Assembly (NCBI GenBank): GCA_036822015.1
Contig: DAISIL010000009.1
Coordinates: 7,074-71,073, forward strand
Length of the DNA: 64,000 nt
Direction: 5' to 3'
Source of the DNA: DAISIL01 sp036822015
GTDB lineage: Bacteria; Bacteroidota; Bacteroidia; Cytophagales; Bernardetiaceae
Below, in pieces: positions 51,436 to 60,194 of this stretch; the stretch's first letter is position 1; every line of letters starts with the position of its first letter. Below the pieces are notes generated by a model. It was not told where the DNA came from. It searched no databases and saw nothing but the letters and a program-made list of their open reading frames with translations. Both the position numbers and the translations under genes were made by a program.

Positions 51436-52596
51436 CTAAGGCAACCGTAATTTTTGTCCAATGCGGAGCGTGCTACGGCGCGTCAGTCCATTGAGCGCGC
51501 ACAGTTTGTCGATCGTCGTACCGTACCGACGGCTGATCGTCCAGAGCGAATCGCCGGAGCGCACCTGATAGACTTGTCCGCTACCCTTACCCGAGGTCAG
51601 GGTGTAAGCTCCCCCCGAAAAGTACCCCTTGCGCTTGAAGGTGCGCAAATCCATTTGGTATTTGGCTTCACGTAAAGCGTTTGCCTTAAAATCAAAAATC
51701 TCTTCGGGATTGATGGGGATACCCTGGTAGCGCACCTCGAAGTGCAGGTGCGGGCCCGTGCTGCGCCCTGTGCTGCCGCCTGTCCCGATGATCTGTCCAG
51801 CCTCGACGTACATGCCCGGGGTTACGAAGCGTTCGCTCAGGTGAGCATAGAGCGTTTCGAGTCCGTTTTGATGACGGATCACGAGATGATGCCCAAAGCC
51901 CGAGCGGTCGTAGCGCGAGACACGCACCACACCCGCAAAGGTAGCCCGAACCAAATCACCGCGCTCGAGGTCTAAGTCGATGCCGTTGTGGTTGCGCCAA
52001 CGCCGAAAACCAAAAGGAGAGTTGATGATGGCCGTATCCAGGGGGGGCGACCACTGCTTGTCTTTCGTGAGGTCATATAGATCAAAACACACGCTGTCAG
52101 GCAAATCGCTTGCCTTGACCGTATAGGGATTGACCTCCTGGCTAGACCAGGTTTGAAAATAATCATAGGACGACAACCAGACCGAATCCAGTACCAGACC
52201 GTCTTGCAAAAACGCCAGTCGTTCTACGGGGTCATCCGAGAGTTGGCTCATATCCACGAGCAGAATCAAAGAATCGGGAATATCACTGGTGTAGGTCGGG
52301 ACGATCTCGTGTTTGAGGGGATGCCGGCCGATGATTGGCGCAAAATCAACCCGAAAACGCCCTAACCAAAAAAATTCATCCATCTCTGCGGCACTACCCC
52401 CAATCGAGCGCTCTTCTGTCCGGCTTTCCTTCGGGAGCGAAGACTCGTAAGTGGCCTGCCAAAACCGAAGCCAGGCATTTTGTTCAAGTAAGGTGGGAGA
52501 AGTAGGGGTAATGTAGAGACCTTGGGAAAAACTATGCGACGCTGCCCCCATCAAAAATAGACTCAACAGGGCGATGGTCTGCCAAAAAGTTTTCAT
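51436..52596 (-). CDS. M23-family peptidase with LysM domain
   Basis: The 386-residue exported cell-wall hydrolase has a signal peptide ending in HSFSQ, about 160 residues of Bacteroidota-specific N-terminal region, then the lysostaphin-type domain with zinc ligands in HNGIDLDLERGD and HLHFEVRYQGIP. A C-terminal LysM module (YQVRSGDSLWTISRRYGTTIDKLCALNGL) binds peptidoglycan. All zinc ligands (H...D...HxH) are present, so it is probably an active endopeptidase. Confidence 0.93.
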   Translation of the reverse strand: MKTFWQTIALLSLFLMGAASHSFSQGLYITPTSPTLLEQNAWLRFWQATYESSLPKESRTEERSIGGSAAEMDEFFWLGRFRVDFAPIIGRHPLKHEIVPTYTSDIPDSLILLVDMSQLSDDPVERLAFLQDGLVLDSVWLSSYDYFQTWSSQEVNPYTVKASDLPDSVCFDLYDLTKDKQWSPPLDTAIINSPFGFRRWRNHNGIDLDLERGDLVRATFAGVVRVSRYDRSGFGHHLVIRHQNGLETLYAHLSERFVTPGMYVEAGQIIGTGGSTGRSTGPHLHFEVRYQGIPINPEEIFDFKANALREAKYQMDLRTFKRKGYFSGGAYTLTSGKGSGQVYQVRSGDSLWTISRRYGTTIDKLCALNGLTRRSTLRIGQKLRLP

Positions 52597-52746
52597 ACAA
52601 AGTAGGTTAAGTGGCTAATTAGTGCAACAGACACATATTAAATCTATTGAACAACTGACGAAAGTCAGTATTAGTGATCTGCAAAGGTAAAATCATATTC
52701 GAGATTTTTCCAAAAATAGACAACCAAAATACCTTAAATATCGTAG

Positions 52747-53448
52747 TTAGTCCCACTTTAAAGGTGTTTTTTGGGAGATTTTGGCGGCAAAGGACTTTAA
52801 ATAAAACGGCTCAAAGGCAGCCACGTCTGCCAAACGCCCCGCCGCCCACGCACTGGCAGCCAATGCTCCCACAGCGGCGGCCGTCGTGTGGGGATGCCCG
52901 AGGAGCCAGTGCGCCCGAGGGTGCTGTACCATCGTCTGGCATTTGGCGGCCCCATCTCCCCCCAAAAAAACATTGCCCCTCTCCAAATAGGGTGCAAAAA
53001 AAGCCTCATCCGCGATCACTTGTGCCTGTGTAGGGGCTTCTCTGACGAGTTGTGCATCAAAGACGGCGGTATAAACCTCCATCCGTCGGGCATCCAGGAG
53101 TGGTACAAAAACGGCCGGTTGATTCGCGTAAAGACGAGCGGGCAAAGCCTGGCGCATCGCCCAGGCCATAGCCTGCAAGGTGTCCACCGCAATCAAGGGG
53201 ACATCCCAGCCCATGCACAAGCCCTTAGCCACCGAAGCCCCAATACGCAGCCCCGTGTAAGAACCCGGCCCAGCAGAAACAGCCACCGCAGCGGGGCGCA
53301 AACCCTTACAAAGCTGCCCCACCAAGAGGGTCAGTTGCTCGGCGTGGGGGCGATCCGTGTGTAGCTCCTGCAAGGCTAGCAGTTGTCCGTCGGTTTGGTG
53401 CAAAGCCACCGAGCAAACCGAAGTCGTCGTTTCGATACTCAAAATCAT
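52747..53448 (-). CDS. tsaB: tRNA threonylcarbamoyladenosine synthesis protein TsaB
   Basis: This 233-residue ASKHA-fold protein begins MILSIETTTSVCSVAL and has VAVSAGPGSYTGLRIGASVAKGL, the family signature, plus FVPLLDARRMEVYTAVFD. It scaffolds TsaD and TsaE for t6A37 tRNA modification. The gene stands alone, with a perfect -7 box only 4 nt before the ATG, predicting a leaderless mRNA. Confidence 0.93.
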   Translation of the reverse strand: MILSIETTTSVCSVALHQTDGQLLALQELHTDRPHAEQLTLLVGQLCKGLRPAAVAVSAGPGSYTGLRIGASVAKGLCMGWDVPLIAVDTLQAMAWAMRQALPARLYANQPAVFVPLLDARRMEVYTAVFDAQLVREAPTQAQVIADEAFFAPYLERGNVFLGGDGAAKCQTMVQHPRAHWLLGHPHTTAAAVGALAASAWAAGRLADVAAFEPFYLKSFAAKISQKTPLKWD

Positions 53449-53452
53449 AGAG

Positions 53453-53460
53453 CAAAAGTA
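53453..53460 (-). promoter_or_regulatory. -7 promoter box of tsaB (TACTTTTG)
   Basis: A perfect TAnnTTTG on the minus strand ending 4 nt before the tsaB ATG, the same spacing as at the transketolase-half gene. Confidence 0.5.
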
Positions 53461-53631
53461 GAAAAAAGCATTTGATGAGACTTTTCTTTGACCAAAAAAA
53501 GAAAAAAAATCTGAAATTAAAATAAAGCTAACAGTAATTATTTATCATTAAACCTTTTCAAAAAAACTAATGATTTATGGCACTTGTTTTATTAGCTAAC
53601 AATGAACAAACCAACCACTACCATACACTAG

Positions 53632-54957
53632 ATGTCCATGCAAGAAACGCTTCCTCCCATTGAGCGTATGACCAACCCGATTAAGGCGTTCATGAACAGC
53701 TCCTCATCAAGCGGTATTGTACTGTTTTTGAGTGCCTTACTCTCTCTCTGGATCGCCAATACGGCTTTTTCGGAGAGTTTTTATCAGTTCTGGCAAACCA
53801 AATTCACGATTGGTATTGGTAGTTTTAAGGTCAGCAAGTCGCTCCTCTACTGGATCAACGACGGGCTGATGTCGATGTTCTTTTTTGTGGTTGGGCTTGA
53901 ACTCAAACGAGAAATCTTGGAGGGGGAACTTTCGCGTCCCCGCAAGGCACTCCTGCCTATTGTGGCGGGCATCGGTGGGATGCTTGTGCCGGCTTTGATT
54001 TATTGGCAGTTGAATAGGGGCACAGATGCGGTCTCGGGTTGGGGTATCCCGATGGCTACCGACATTGCTTTTGCTTTGGGGGTGTTGTACTTGTTGGGGG
54101 ATCGGGTGCCGCTTTCGTTGAAGATATTCCTGACCGCACTGGCGATCATCGACGATCTGGGTGCCGTGCTGGTCATCGCGTTGTTTTATACGTCTGAGAT
54201 TTCACTGACCAACCTCGGTATCGGGATGCTTTTCATGGGGGCTATGCTGCTGGCCAACCGTATGGGCGTGCGTAGTGTGTTGGTTTATGGGGTGTTGGGT
54301 ATAGGTGGACTATGGCTGGCTTTTTTGCTTTCGGGGGTACATGCCACGATTGCGGCTGTGTTGGCGGCCTTCACGATACCTGCCTCGGTGCGCATCTCGA
54401 AGGAGGAATACAGCGATCGGATGTCCAGGCTGATGGAGGACTTCCAGCGGTGTCGTCCTACGTCTCAATCCATGATTACGCCCAGGATGCAGGAGGTACT
54501 CGATCAGATCAAGCTGGCTACGGATGCCGCCATACCGCCCCTTCAAAAGCTCGAGCATGGGATGCACGGGTTGGTAGCCTTTGTGGTGATGCCCATTTTT
54601 GCCCTCGCTAATGCTGGGGTCGCCTTATCGGGGGACATCGGCGATATACTATCCACGCCGATCTCGTTGGGGGTCTTGCTGGGGCTGGTCATAGGCAAAA
54701 CGACAGGGATCGTGGGCTTCGTTTTTGCTTTTGAGAAAATTGGATTGATCCAACGCCCAAGCGGTATGGGATACACGCAACTGCTCGGCTTGGCCTGCCT
54801 GGCTGGCATCGGCTTTACGATGTCGCTTTTTATTACCTCTCTGGCTTTTGAATCGGAGCTATACATCCGGCAAGCAAAAATTGCTATCTTGCTTGCCTCC
54901 CTGGTCGCAGGTGTGGCGGGTTATTTGTTGCTGCGCTTCTCGGCACCCAAACCCTAA
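53632..54957 (+). CDS. nhaA: Na+/H+ antiporter NhaA
   Basis: This 441-residue inner-membrane antiporter has the twin ion-binding aspartates in TALAIIDDLGAVLVIALFYT and the conserved ATDIAFALGVLYLLGDRVP. About twelve hydrophobic segments are visible. It exchanges protons for Na+ or Li+ in pH and salt homeostasis. It is preceded by an AT-rich 183-nt spacer in which no clear promoter was found. Confidence 0.95.
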   Translation: MSMQETLPPIERMTNPIKAFMNSSSSSGIVLFLSALLSLWIANTAFSESFYQFWQTKFTIGIGSFKVSKSLLYWINDGLMSMFFFVVGLELKREILEGELSRPRKALLPIVAGIGGMLVPALIYWQLNRGTDAVSGWGIPMATDIAFALGVLYLLGDRVPLSLKIFLTALAIIDDLGAVLVIALFYTSEISLTNLGIGMLFMGAMLLANRMGVRSVLVYGVLGIGGLWLAFLLSGVHATIAAVLAAFTIPASVRISKEEYSDRMSRLMEDFQRCRPTSQSMITPRMQEVLDQIKLATDAAIPPLQKLEHGMHGLVAFVVMPIFALANAGVALSGDIGDILSTPISLGVLLGLVIGKTTGIVGFVFAFEKIGLIQRPSGMGYTQLLGLACLAGIGFTMSLFITSLAFESELYIRQAKIAILLASLVAGVAGYLLLRFSAPKP

Positions 54958-54981
54958 TCTCTTTTTCTTTGTTTGATACGT

Positions 54982-55278
54982 ATGGAACGCAAAGCAAGTA
55001 TAGCATGGCTGCGGTTGGCAGCCATCACGGAAGGGATTTCTTACCTACTCCTGCTGCTGGTGGGTATGCCGATCAAGTACGGACTTGGCTACGGAATGCC
55101 CAACTACGTGATCGGATTGGCGCATGGGGTACTTTTTGTGGCTTATGTGCTGCTAGTCGTGGTGGTCGCCTGGCAGTATCGCTGGCCCATCGGTAAGACC
55201 TTGATTGCCTTAGGGGCATCGCTCTTGCCTCTGGCAACATTTTGGGTGGAGCGTAAGTGGCTTCGCGAGGAAGCCTGA
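54982..55278 (+). CDS. DUF3817 small membrane protein
   Basis: The 98-residue protein has three hydrophobic helices and the DUF3817 pattern (RLAAITEGISYLLLLLVGMPIKYG, then GLAHGVLFVAYVLL). Function unknown. ATG at 54982 is used, 24 nt after nhaA, so it is probably cotranscribed. Confidence 0.88.
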   Translation: MERKASIAWLRLAAITEGISYLLLLLVGMPIKYGLGYGMPNYVIGLAHGVLFVAYVLLVVVVAWQYRWPIGKTLIALGASLLPLATFWVERKWLREEA

Positions 55279-55339
55279 GCCATATCCGATCTTTTTTGGG
55301 TATCTTGCATCTTTTTCGATCAAACAAAGGCTGTTTTTT

Positions 55340-57196
55340 ATGGCAGAAGTAACCTACAGTGAAGATCAGATACGCTCCCTGGACTGGAAAGAGCATATCC
55401 GCCTCCGGCCCGGCATGTACATCGGCAAGCTCGGCGATGGCTCGGCACCTGATGACGGTATCTATGTTTTGGTCAAGGAAATACTCGACAATGCCATCGA
55501 CGAACACATGATGGGCTTCGGGAAAGAAATCCATATCAGCGTTGAAGATAAGCGCGTAGAGATCAGGGATTTTGGACGGGGAATACCCCTGGGAAAGGTC
55601 ATTGACTGTGTCTCGAAAATCAACACGGGTGCCAAGTACGACTCGGCCGCCTTCAAAAAATCCGTTGGGCTTAATGGGGTCGGGACAAAAGCGGTCAATG
55701 CCCTCTCGCGGGCCTTCATGGTGGCCTCTGCCCGCGAAGGACAACAAAAAGTAGCCACTTTTTCGCAGGGACAGCTCCTCGAAGATCGCCCCATCACGGC
55801 GACGGACGAACCCAACGGTACACGGGTGATCTTTGAACCCGACGAAACGATTTTTAAAAACTATCGCTTCCGTCCCCTTTATCTCGAAGACCTCCTCTGG
55901 AACTATGCCTACCTCAATGCCGGCCTCAAAATCCGCTACAACGGCAAGCTCTTTTACTCCAAGCGCGGGCTGCTCGACCTGTTGGAACGCAAAGTCGATC
56001 CCGAAAACATCCGCTATCCCATCGTGCATTTGAAGAGCGAGGACATCGAAGTAGCCTTCACGCACGGCAACGAATACGGCGAAGACTACTACGCCTTCGT
56101 CAATGGACAAAACACCACCCAGGGCGGCACGCACCTGGCGGCCTTCAAGGAGGCTTTCGTCAAGACGATACGAGAGTTTTACAACAAAAACTTTGAAGCT
56201 ACCGACATCCGCTCTGCCATCGTGGCCGCCGTAGCCGTGAAGGTAGAAGAACCCGTCTTTGAATCCCAGACCAAAACAAAGCTCGGCAGCACACACGTAG
56301 CCCCCGAAGGAGCCACCATGCGGACTTTTGTCAATGACTTTCTCAAAAAAGCCCTCGACGACTACCTCCACAAAAACGCCGCCGTCGCCGATGCCCTCCA
56401 AAAGCGCATCCTGCAATCCGAACGCGAGCGCAAAGAGATCGCCGGCGTTCGCAAGCTCGCCAACCAACGTGCCAAAAAAGCCAACCTCCACAACAAAAAA
56501 CTACGCGACTGCCGAGTCCATTTCGGAGACGAGAAAAGAGACGAAGAAGACCGCCGGCGCACAACGCTCTTCATCACCGAAGGTGATTCGGCCAGTGGCA
56601 GCATCACCAAAGCCCGTGATGTCCAGTCGCAGGCCGTCTTCAGCCTACGTGGTAAGCCCCTCAACTGCTTCAATCAAAGCAAAAAAGTCGTCTATCAAAA
56701 CGAAGAGTTTAACCTCTTGCAGCACGCCCTCAACATCGAAGATGGCCTTGATGGGCTGCGCTACAACCAAATCGTCATCGCGACCGATGCCGACGTGGAC
56801 GGGATGCACATACGCCTCCTCCTCATGACTTTTTTCCTTCAATTTTTTCCCGATCTGGTCAAGAAAGGACACCTCTACATCCTCGAAACGCCCCTCTTCC
56901 GTGTCCGTAACAAAACCGAAACCATTTACTGCTACTCCGATCCCGAACGCCAGGCCGCCATCCAACGCCTGGGCAAAAACCCCGAGATCACCCGATTTAA
57001 AGGGCTAGGGGAAATTTCACCAGATGAATTTGCCCAATTTATCGGCGAAGACATCCGTCTGCAACCCGTCTTGATGAGCCAGGAAACCTCCATCAAAAAA
57101 CTGCTCACCTACTACATGGGCAAAAATACCCAAGACCGCCAGCAACACATCATCGAGAATCTACGCATCGAAAAAGATGTCTTTGAAGGCGTTTAG
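55340..57196 (+). CDS. parE: DNA topoisomerase IV subunit B
   Basis: The 618-residue GHKL ATPase/Toprim subunit has the ATP site LVKEILDNAIDEHMMG and RDFGRGIPLGK, followed by KKSVGLNGVGTKAVNAL. The Toprim metal motifs are FITEGDSASGS and ATDADVDGMHIRLLL. It decatenates chromosomes with ParC. Bacteroidota usually carry parC next to parE; here a 54-residue acidic ORF follows instead and parC is outside the window. Gyrase B was rejected because the length and motifs fit the ParE type. Confidence 0.93.
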   Translation: MAEVTYSEDQIRSLDWKEHIRLRPGMYIGKLGDGSAPDDGIYVLVKEILDNAIDEHMMGFGKEIHISVEDKRVEIRDFGRGIPLGKVIDCVSKINTGAKYDSAAFKKSVGLNGVGTKAVNALSRAFMVASAREGQQKVATFSQGQLLEDRPITATDEPNGTRVIFEPDETIFKNYRFRPLYLEDLLWNYAYLNAGLKIRYNGKLFYSKRGLLDLLERKVDPENIRYPIVHLKSEDIEVAFTHGNEYGEDYYAFVNGQNTTQGGTHLAAFKEAFVKTIREFYNKNFEATDIRSAIVAAVAVKVEEPVFESQTKTKLGSTHVAPEGATMRTFVNDFLKKALDDYLHKNAAVADALQKRILQSERERKEIAGVRKLANQRAKKANLHNKKLRDCRVHFGDEKRDEEDRRRTTLFITEGDSASGSITKARDVQSQAVFSLRGKPLNCFNQSKKVVYQNEEFNLLQHALNIEDGLDGLRYNQIVIATDADVDGMHIRLLLMTFFLQFFPDLVKKGHLYILETPLFRVRNKTETIYCYSDPERQAAIQRLGKNPEITRFKGLGEISPDEFAQFIGEDIRLQPVLMSQETSIKKLLTYYMGKNTQDRQQHIIENLRIEKDVFEGV

Positions 57197-57278
57197 AAAA
57201 AAAAATTGCCAACAAAACTTTCTTTTTCGATTCCTATTCGTATCATAGGACGGTTTTTCACTAAACGTTCATAACCAC

Positions 57279-57443
57279 ATGGAATACAACCGATTCCGAT
57301 GGGAACTCCAAGCAGAGGGCCCACGAAAAAAAGCCACCGATGAGGACGAAGACGACGATCTGGACGACTGGGACGAAGGCGACGACGACGATCTGGACTT
57401 TGACGAAGACGACGATTACGACGAAGACGAAGACGACGATTAG
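57279..57443 (+). CDS. Very acidic 54-residue microprotein
   Basis: ATG at 57279 to TAG at 57441-57443. The first 20 residues (MEYNRFRWELQAEGPRKKAT) are mixed and partly basic. Of the last 34 residues 28 are Asp or Glu, with single Leu, Trp, Phe and Tyr between. It is encoded by GAC/GAT/GAA-rich low-complexity DNA. It could mimic DNA or bind basic proteins, but nothing proves this. It lies between parE and a flavoprotein gene, all on the plus strand. Being short and compositionally biased it could be a spurious ORF, but the clean start and stop and the non-acidic N-terminus favour a real gene. Confidence 0.55.
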   Translation: MEYNRFRWELQAEGPRKKATDEDEDDDLDDWDEGDDDDLDFDEDDDYDEDEDDD

Positions 57444-57480
57444 TCCCAAACACTAAGCCAGTACGTCGGGTTCTTAGTCC

Positions 57481-58950
57481 ATGAAAAGAACCTATGATGT
57501 ACTGGTGATCGGGACGGGTATGGGAAGCCTAACGGCGGCTTGTTTGCTGGCCAAAGAAGGTCTCAAAATAGGCATCCTTGAGCAAAACTACCTTCCCGGG
57601 GGATGTACCAGTTCGTATTGGCGGCGGGGGTATGTCTTTGAGAGCGGCGCAACGACACTCGTTGGCCTCGATCAAGATATGCCCCTGCATTTTTTGTTGC
57701 AAGAAATTGGTGTGCATCTGCCCGCCGTCCCCTTATCCCTGCCTATGGAGGTGCGCCTCAAAGACGGCACGCGCCTACCCCGCCACCAAAACCTCAACGA
57801 CTGGATCAGCGAAGCCGAACGGGCCTTCGGGAAACACGGCCAGCGGGCGTTTTGGGAGTTTGCCTATAGGGTCAGTCAATTTGTCTGGCGTACCTCGCTT
57901 CGGCAACGCCACTTTCCACCTGCCCGCCTCAACGACCTCTGGCAATCGGTCAGGAATGCCACACCGGAGCAGTTGCGCTTTGCTCCCTGGGCTTTGGTCT
58001 CGATGAAGCAGCTCCTCAAACGCTATGGACTTCTTGAAAATGAACGCTTCGTGGACTTCTGTAATGAGCAACTCCTCATCACAGCCCAAAATCACGTCGA
58101 GGAGGTCAATGTACTCTTTGGCGCAACGGCCCTTTGCTACACCAACTACGGCAACTACTACATGCCCGGCGGGCTTATCAACCTTGTGCAGCCGCTCCTC
58201 GACTACCTCACCGAACACGGAGCAGAGATTCTGTACCGCTATCCAGTACAGCACGTCAGCCACAAGGACGGACGCTACCACATCGCAGGAAAACGCGAGG
58301 ATACCTTTGAGAGTGAGTACCTTATCTCGGGTATCCCCCTCAACAACACCCTCGAAATCTATCCTGAAAGCTACACCAAAAAATACCAAAAACAGCGCAT
58401 GGATTCGCCCCAGCTCAACAGTGCCTTCCAGGTGGGTATCGGCTTTGAGGCGTTTCGGGACTACGAAACGATCCACTACCAAATCCATCTACCCGAGCCA
58501 CTCCCCGAGACGGGTTCTAAGAGCATCTTCCTAAGCCTCAGCCACCCAGACGATCAGACGCGCAGCAAGACCCCCGGACACATGGTGGCCTCCGTCAGCA
58601 CACACTTGCCCGATCCGGCGAGCCGTATGGAAAATTTTAATAAAGCAGCAGCGGAAGAAGCCGTTCTGGAAACATTGGACAGAGAAGGATTGATTCGGCG
58701 TGATACCGTAAAGTATTACCACTCTTCGGCGGCTACGGGCTGGGAAAAATGGACAAAAAGGGCTTTTGGTTTTGTGGGGGGCTATCCACAATACCTCAAC
58801 ATCAAACCCTGGCAGATGGCCGAGGCGCGTCTGGATGGAAAAAAAGGGTATATCTGTGGGGATACGGTGTATCCTGGGCAGGGCATTCCGGGAACGGTGT
58901 TGAGCGGCATTATCGCTGCCCAAAAACTAAAAAGCGATCATTTGAGCTAA
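57481..58950 (+). CDS. CrtI-like FAD-dependent oxidoreductase
   Basis: This 489-residue flavoprotein of the phytoene desaturase/carotene isomerase type has an N-terminal Rossmann motif TYDVLVIGTGMGSLTAACLLA and LPGGCTSSYWRRGYVFESG. The C-terminal FAD motif is GYICGDTVYPGQGIPGTVLSGIIAA. YMPGGLINLVQPLLDYL in the middle resembles the prolycopene isomerase branch. No other carotenoid gene is nearby, so the substrate is uncertain. Its TAA stop shares the tetranucleotide CTAA (58947-58950) with the stop of the opposing small gene. Confidence 0.88.
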   Translation: MKRTYDVLVIGTGMGSLTAACLLAKEGLKIGILEQNYLPGGCTSSYWRRGYVFESGATTLVGLDQDMPLHFLLQEIGVHLPAVPLSLPMEVRLKDGTRLPRHQNLNDWISEAERAFGKHGQRAFWEFAYRVSQFVWRTSLRQRHFPPARLNDLWQSVRNATPEQLRFAPWALVSMKQLLKRYGLLENERFVDFCNEQLLITAQNHVEEVNVLFGATALCYTNYGNYYMPGGLINLVQPLLDYLTEHGAEILYRYPVQHVSHKDGRYHIAGKREDTFESEYLISGIPLNNTLEIYPESYTKKYQKQRMDSPQLNSAFQVGIGFEAFRDYETIHYQIHLPEPLPETGSKSIFLSLSHPDDQTRSKTPGHMVASVSTHLPDPASRMENFNKAAAEEAVLETLDREGLIRRDTVKYYHSSAATGWEKWTKRAFGFVGGYPQYLNIKPWQMAEARLDGKKGYICGDTVYPGQGIPGTVLSGIIAAQKLKSDHLS

Positions 58951-59210
58951 ACCGATTGTAGGCTGTCGCTCTCGGCGGCACGGGGTTTGCGTAACACCTG
59001 GTGAAGCCGTGCAAGAAACCCTTTGGAGGGACGCTTGGTTGCTTGATCCAGTGATTGTTGCATGGATAGAATTTCTTCGTAGTAGGTATGGAAGTCCGCA
59101 TTGGTTGCGATAGCTTCCCGTACAAGGGCTTGCTCGTGGGAGGATAGGATCTCACCATAAGCAAAACGAAGAATGTCATTTTTGGTAACTCTTGTTGGAT
59201 TTTCTTTCAT
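58947..59210 (-). CDS. Small protein overlapping the ECF sigma gene (87 aa), possible anti-sigma-type partner
   Basis: This 87-residue soluble protein begins MKENPTRVTKNDILRFAYGEILSSHEQALVREAIATN, a helical region like the N-terminus of anti-sigma domains but without zinc ligands (no Cys, one His pair absent), and ends in a basic segment (RPSKGFLARLHQVLRKPRA). It has no transmembrane helix. It overlaps the sigma factor end by 35 nt, so expression is coupled. Pairing with the sigma factor is an inference from position; the same layout occurs in other Bacteroidota as far as I recall. Confidence 0.6.
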   Translation of the reverse strand: MKENPTRVTKNDILRFAYGEILSSHEQALVREAIATNADFHTYYEEILSMQQSLDQATKRPSKGFLARLHQVLRKPRAAESDSLQSV

Positions 59211-59784
59211 AGTCGTTGCCCATTAGCTTCCTTAGGTTGATGAGCGCGTAGCGCATTCGTCCTAAGGCGGTGTTGATACTAACGTGCGTTGTATCAGCGA
59301 TCTCTTGGAAGCTCATGTTCATGTAGTGCCGCATGATGAGAACTTCTTTTTGCGCTTTGGGCAGTTGCTGAATAAAGTACCGCAGTTGTTCGTGCGATTC
59401 GGTCCGGATACGGACATCCTCGTGCGACTCGTCGGCAAATTCAATGGTATCAAAAACACTGCTTCCATCTTCCATCACAATCATCGGATACCTTTTGTTT
59501 TTCCGAAAATGGTCTATGGCCAAATTGTGAGCGATTCGTGAAATCCAGGGAGCAAATTTACCTTCTTCGTTGTACTTGCCCGTCTTGATCGTCTTAATCG
59601 CCTTAATGAAAGTTTCTTGCAGGATGTCTTCGGCCACATAACTGTCCTTGACGATCATGTAGATCGCCGTATAAAGACGGTTGGTATGACGCTCCACCAG
59701 TGTTGCAAAAGCCTGTTCGTCTCCGTTGTAGTAAGCGCAAATCAGATCGCTGTCACTTACATCGTTTTTCATTCGTACTTGCAT
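59176..59784 (-). CDS. ECF-type RNA polymerase sigma factor
   Basis: This 202-residue sigma-70 family protein has region 2 at about 12-95 (DLICAYYNGDEQAFATLVERHTNRLY, then AEDILQETFIKAIK and APWISRIAHNLAIDHFRKNKR) and region 4 at about 130-190 (LPKAQKEVLIMRHYMNMSFQEIADTTHVSINTALGRMRYALINLRK). It lacks regions 1 and 3. ATG at 59772 is an alternative start. A perfect -7 box lies upstream. The target genes are unknown. Confidence 0.93.
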   Translation of the reverse strand: MQVRMKNDVSDSDLICAYYNGDEQAFATLVERHTNRLYTAIYMIVKDSYVAEDILQETFIKAIKTIKTGKYNEEGKFAPWISRIAHNLAIDHFRKNKRYPMIVMEDGSSVFDTIEFADESHEDVRIRTESHEQLRYFIQQLPKAQKEVLIMRHYMNMSFQEIADTTHVSINTALGRMRYALINLRKLMGNDYERKSNKSYQK

Positions 59785-59855
59785 AGGTCTAACGTGAGAT
59801 GTTGGTTGGTATTGTAACAGTGTTTGCGATACAGTGGTGGTTTAAAGTTGCTAGA

Positions 59856-59863
59856 CAAAGTTA
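59856..59863 (-). promoter_or_regulatory. -7 promoter box of the ECF sigma gene (TAACTTTG)
   Basis: A perfect TAnnTTTG on the minus strand, about 71 nt before the ATG; no clear -33 element. Confidence 0.5.
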
Positions 59864-60092
59864 AGGGCTTCCCCTGAAAAAAAAAATTTTAAAATAAAAA
59901 AACGCTGTTTTTGTTCGCAACTCCGAAGCCGATTAACGCTTTTTAGGGCTGCTTTTCGATGAATCTAACGATTTCATCGGCAAATGGTTTGATTTATTCG
60001 ATAAAATCGAGAAAATTCTAGTCTTGACGAGACAGAGCCTTCACAAAAAGAAGATAAAATTGTATTTTTCTAAGAGCAACATCCAAGTTTTT

Positions 60093-60136
60093 GTGAGGCA
60101 AAAAAAATTGGGTACAGATGTTTTTTTTTGCCTCAC
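60093..60136 (-). terminator. Long terminator hairpin after the TPR histidine kinase
   Basis: Arms GTGAGGC plus eight A (60093-60107) and nine T plus GCCTCAC (60121-60136) form a stem of about 15 bp. It starts 58 nt past the stop codon of the kinase. Confidence 0.7.
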
Positions 60137-60194
60137 TCCTGCAAGAGAAAAGACAAAAAGCCTACCAACTTAGAAAAAAAGCGTATGAACAGTC

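Larger units (their letters stand above)
59785..60194. other. AT-rich intergenic region (410 nt)
   Basis: No gene was found. It contains the ECF sigma promoter (59856-59863), short opposed arms CGATGAA (59957-59963) and TTCATCG (59973-59979), and the histidine kinase terminator hairpin (60093-60136). Confidence 0.6.

Noticed and set aside
57193..57453. A minus-strand frame rich in Val and Phe opposite the acidic microprotein
   Set aside because: It is the reverse reading of GAC/GAA-rich DNA and has no independent signal.
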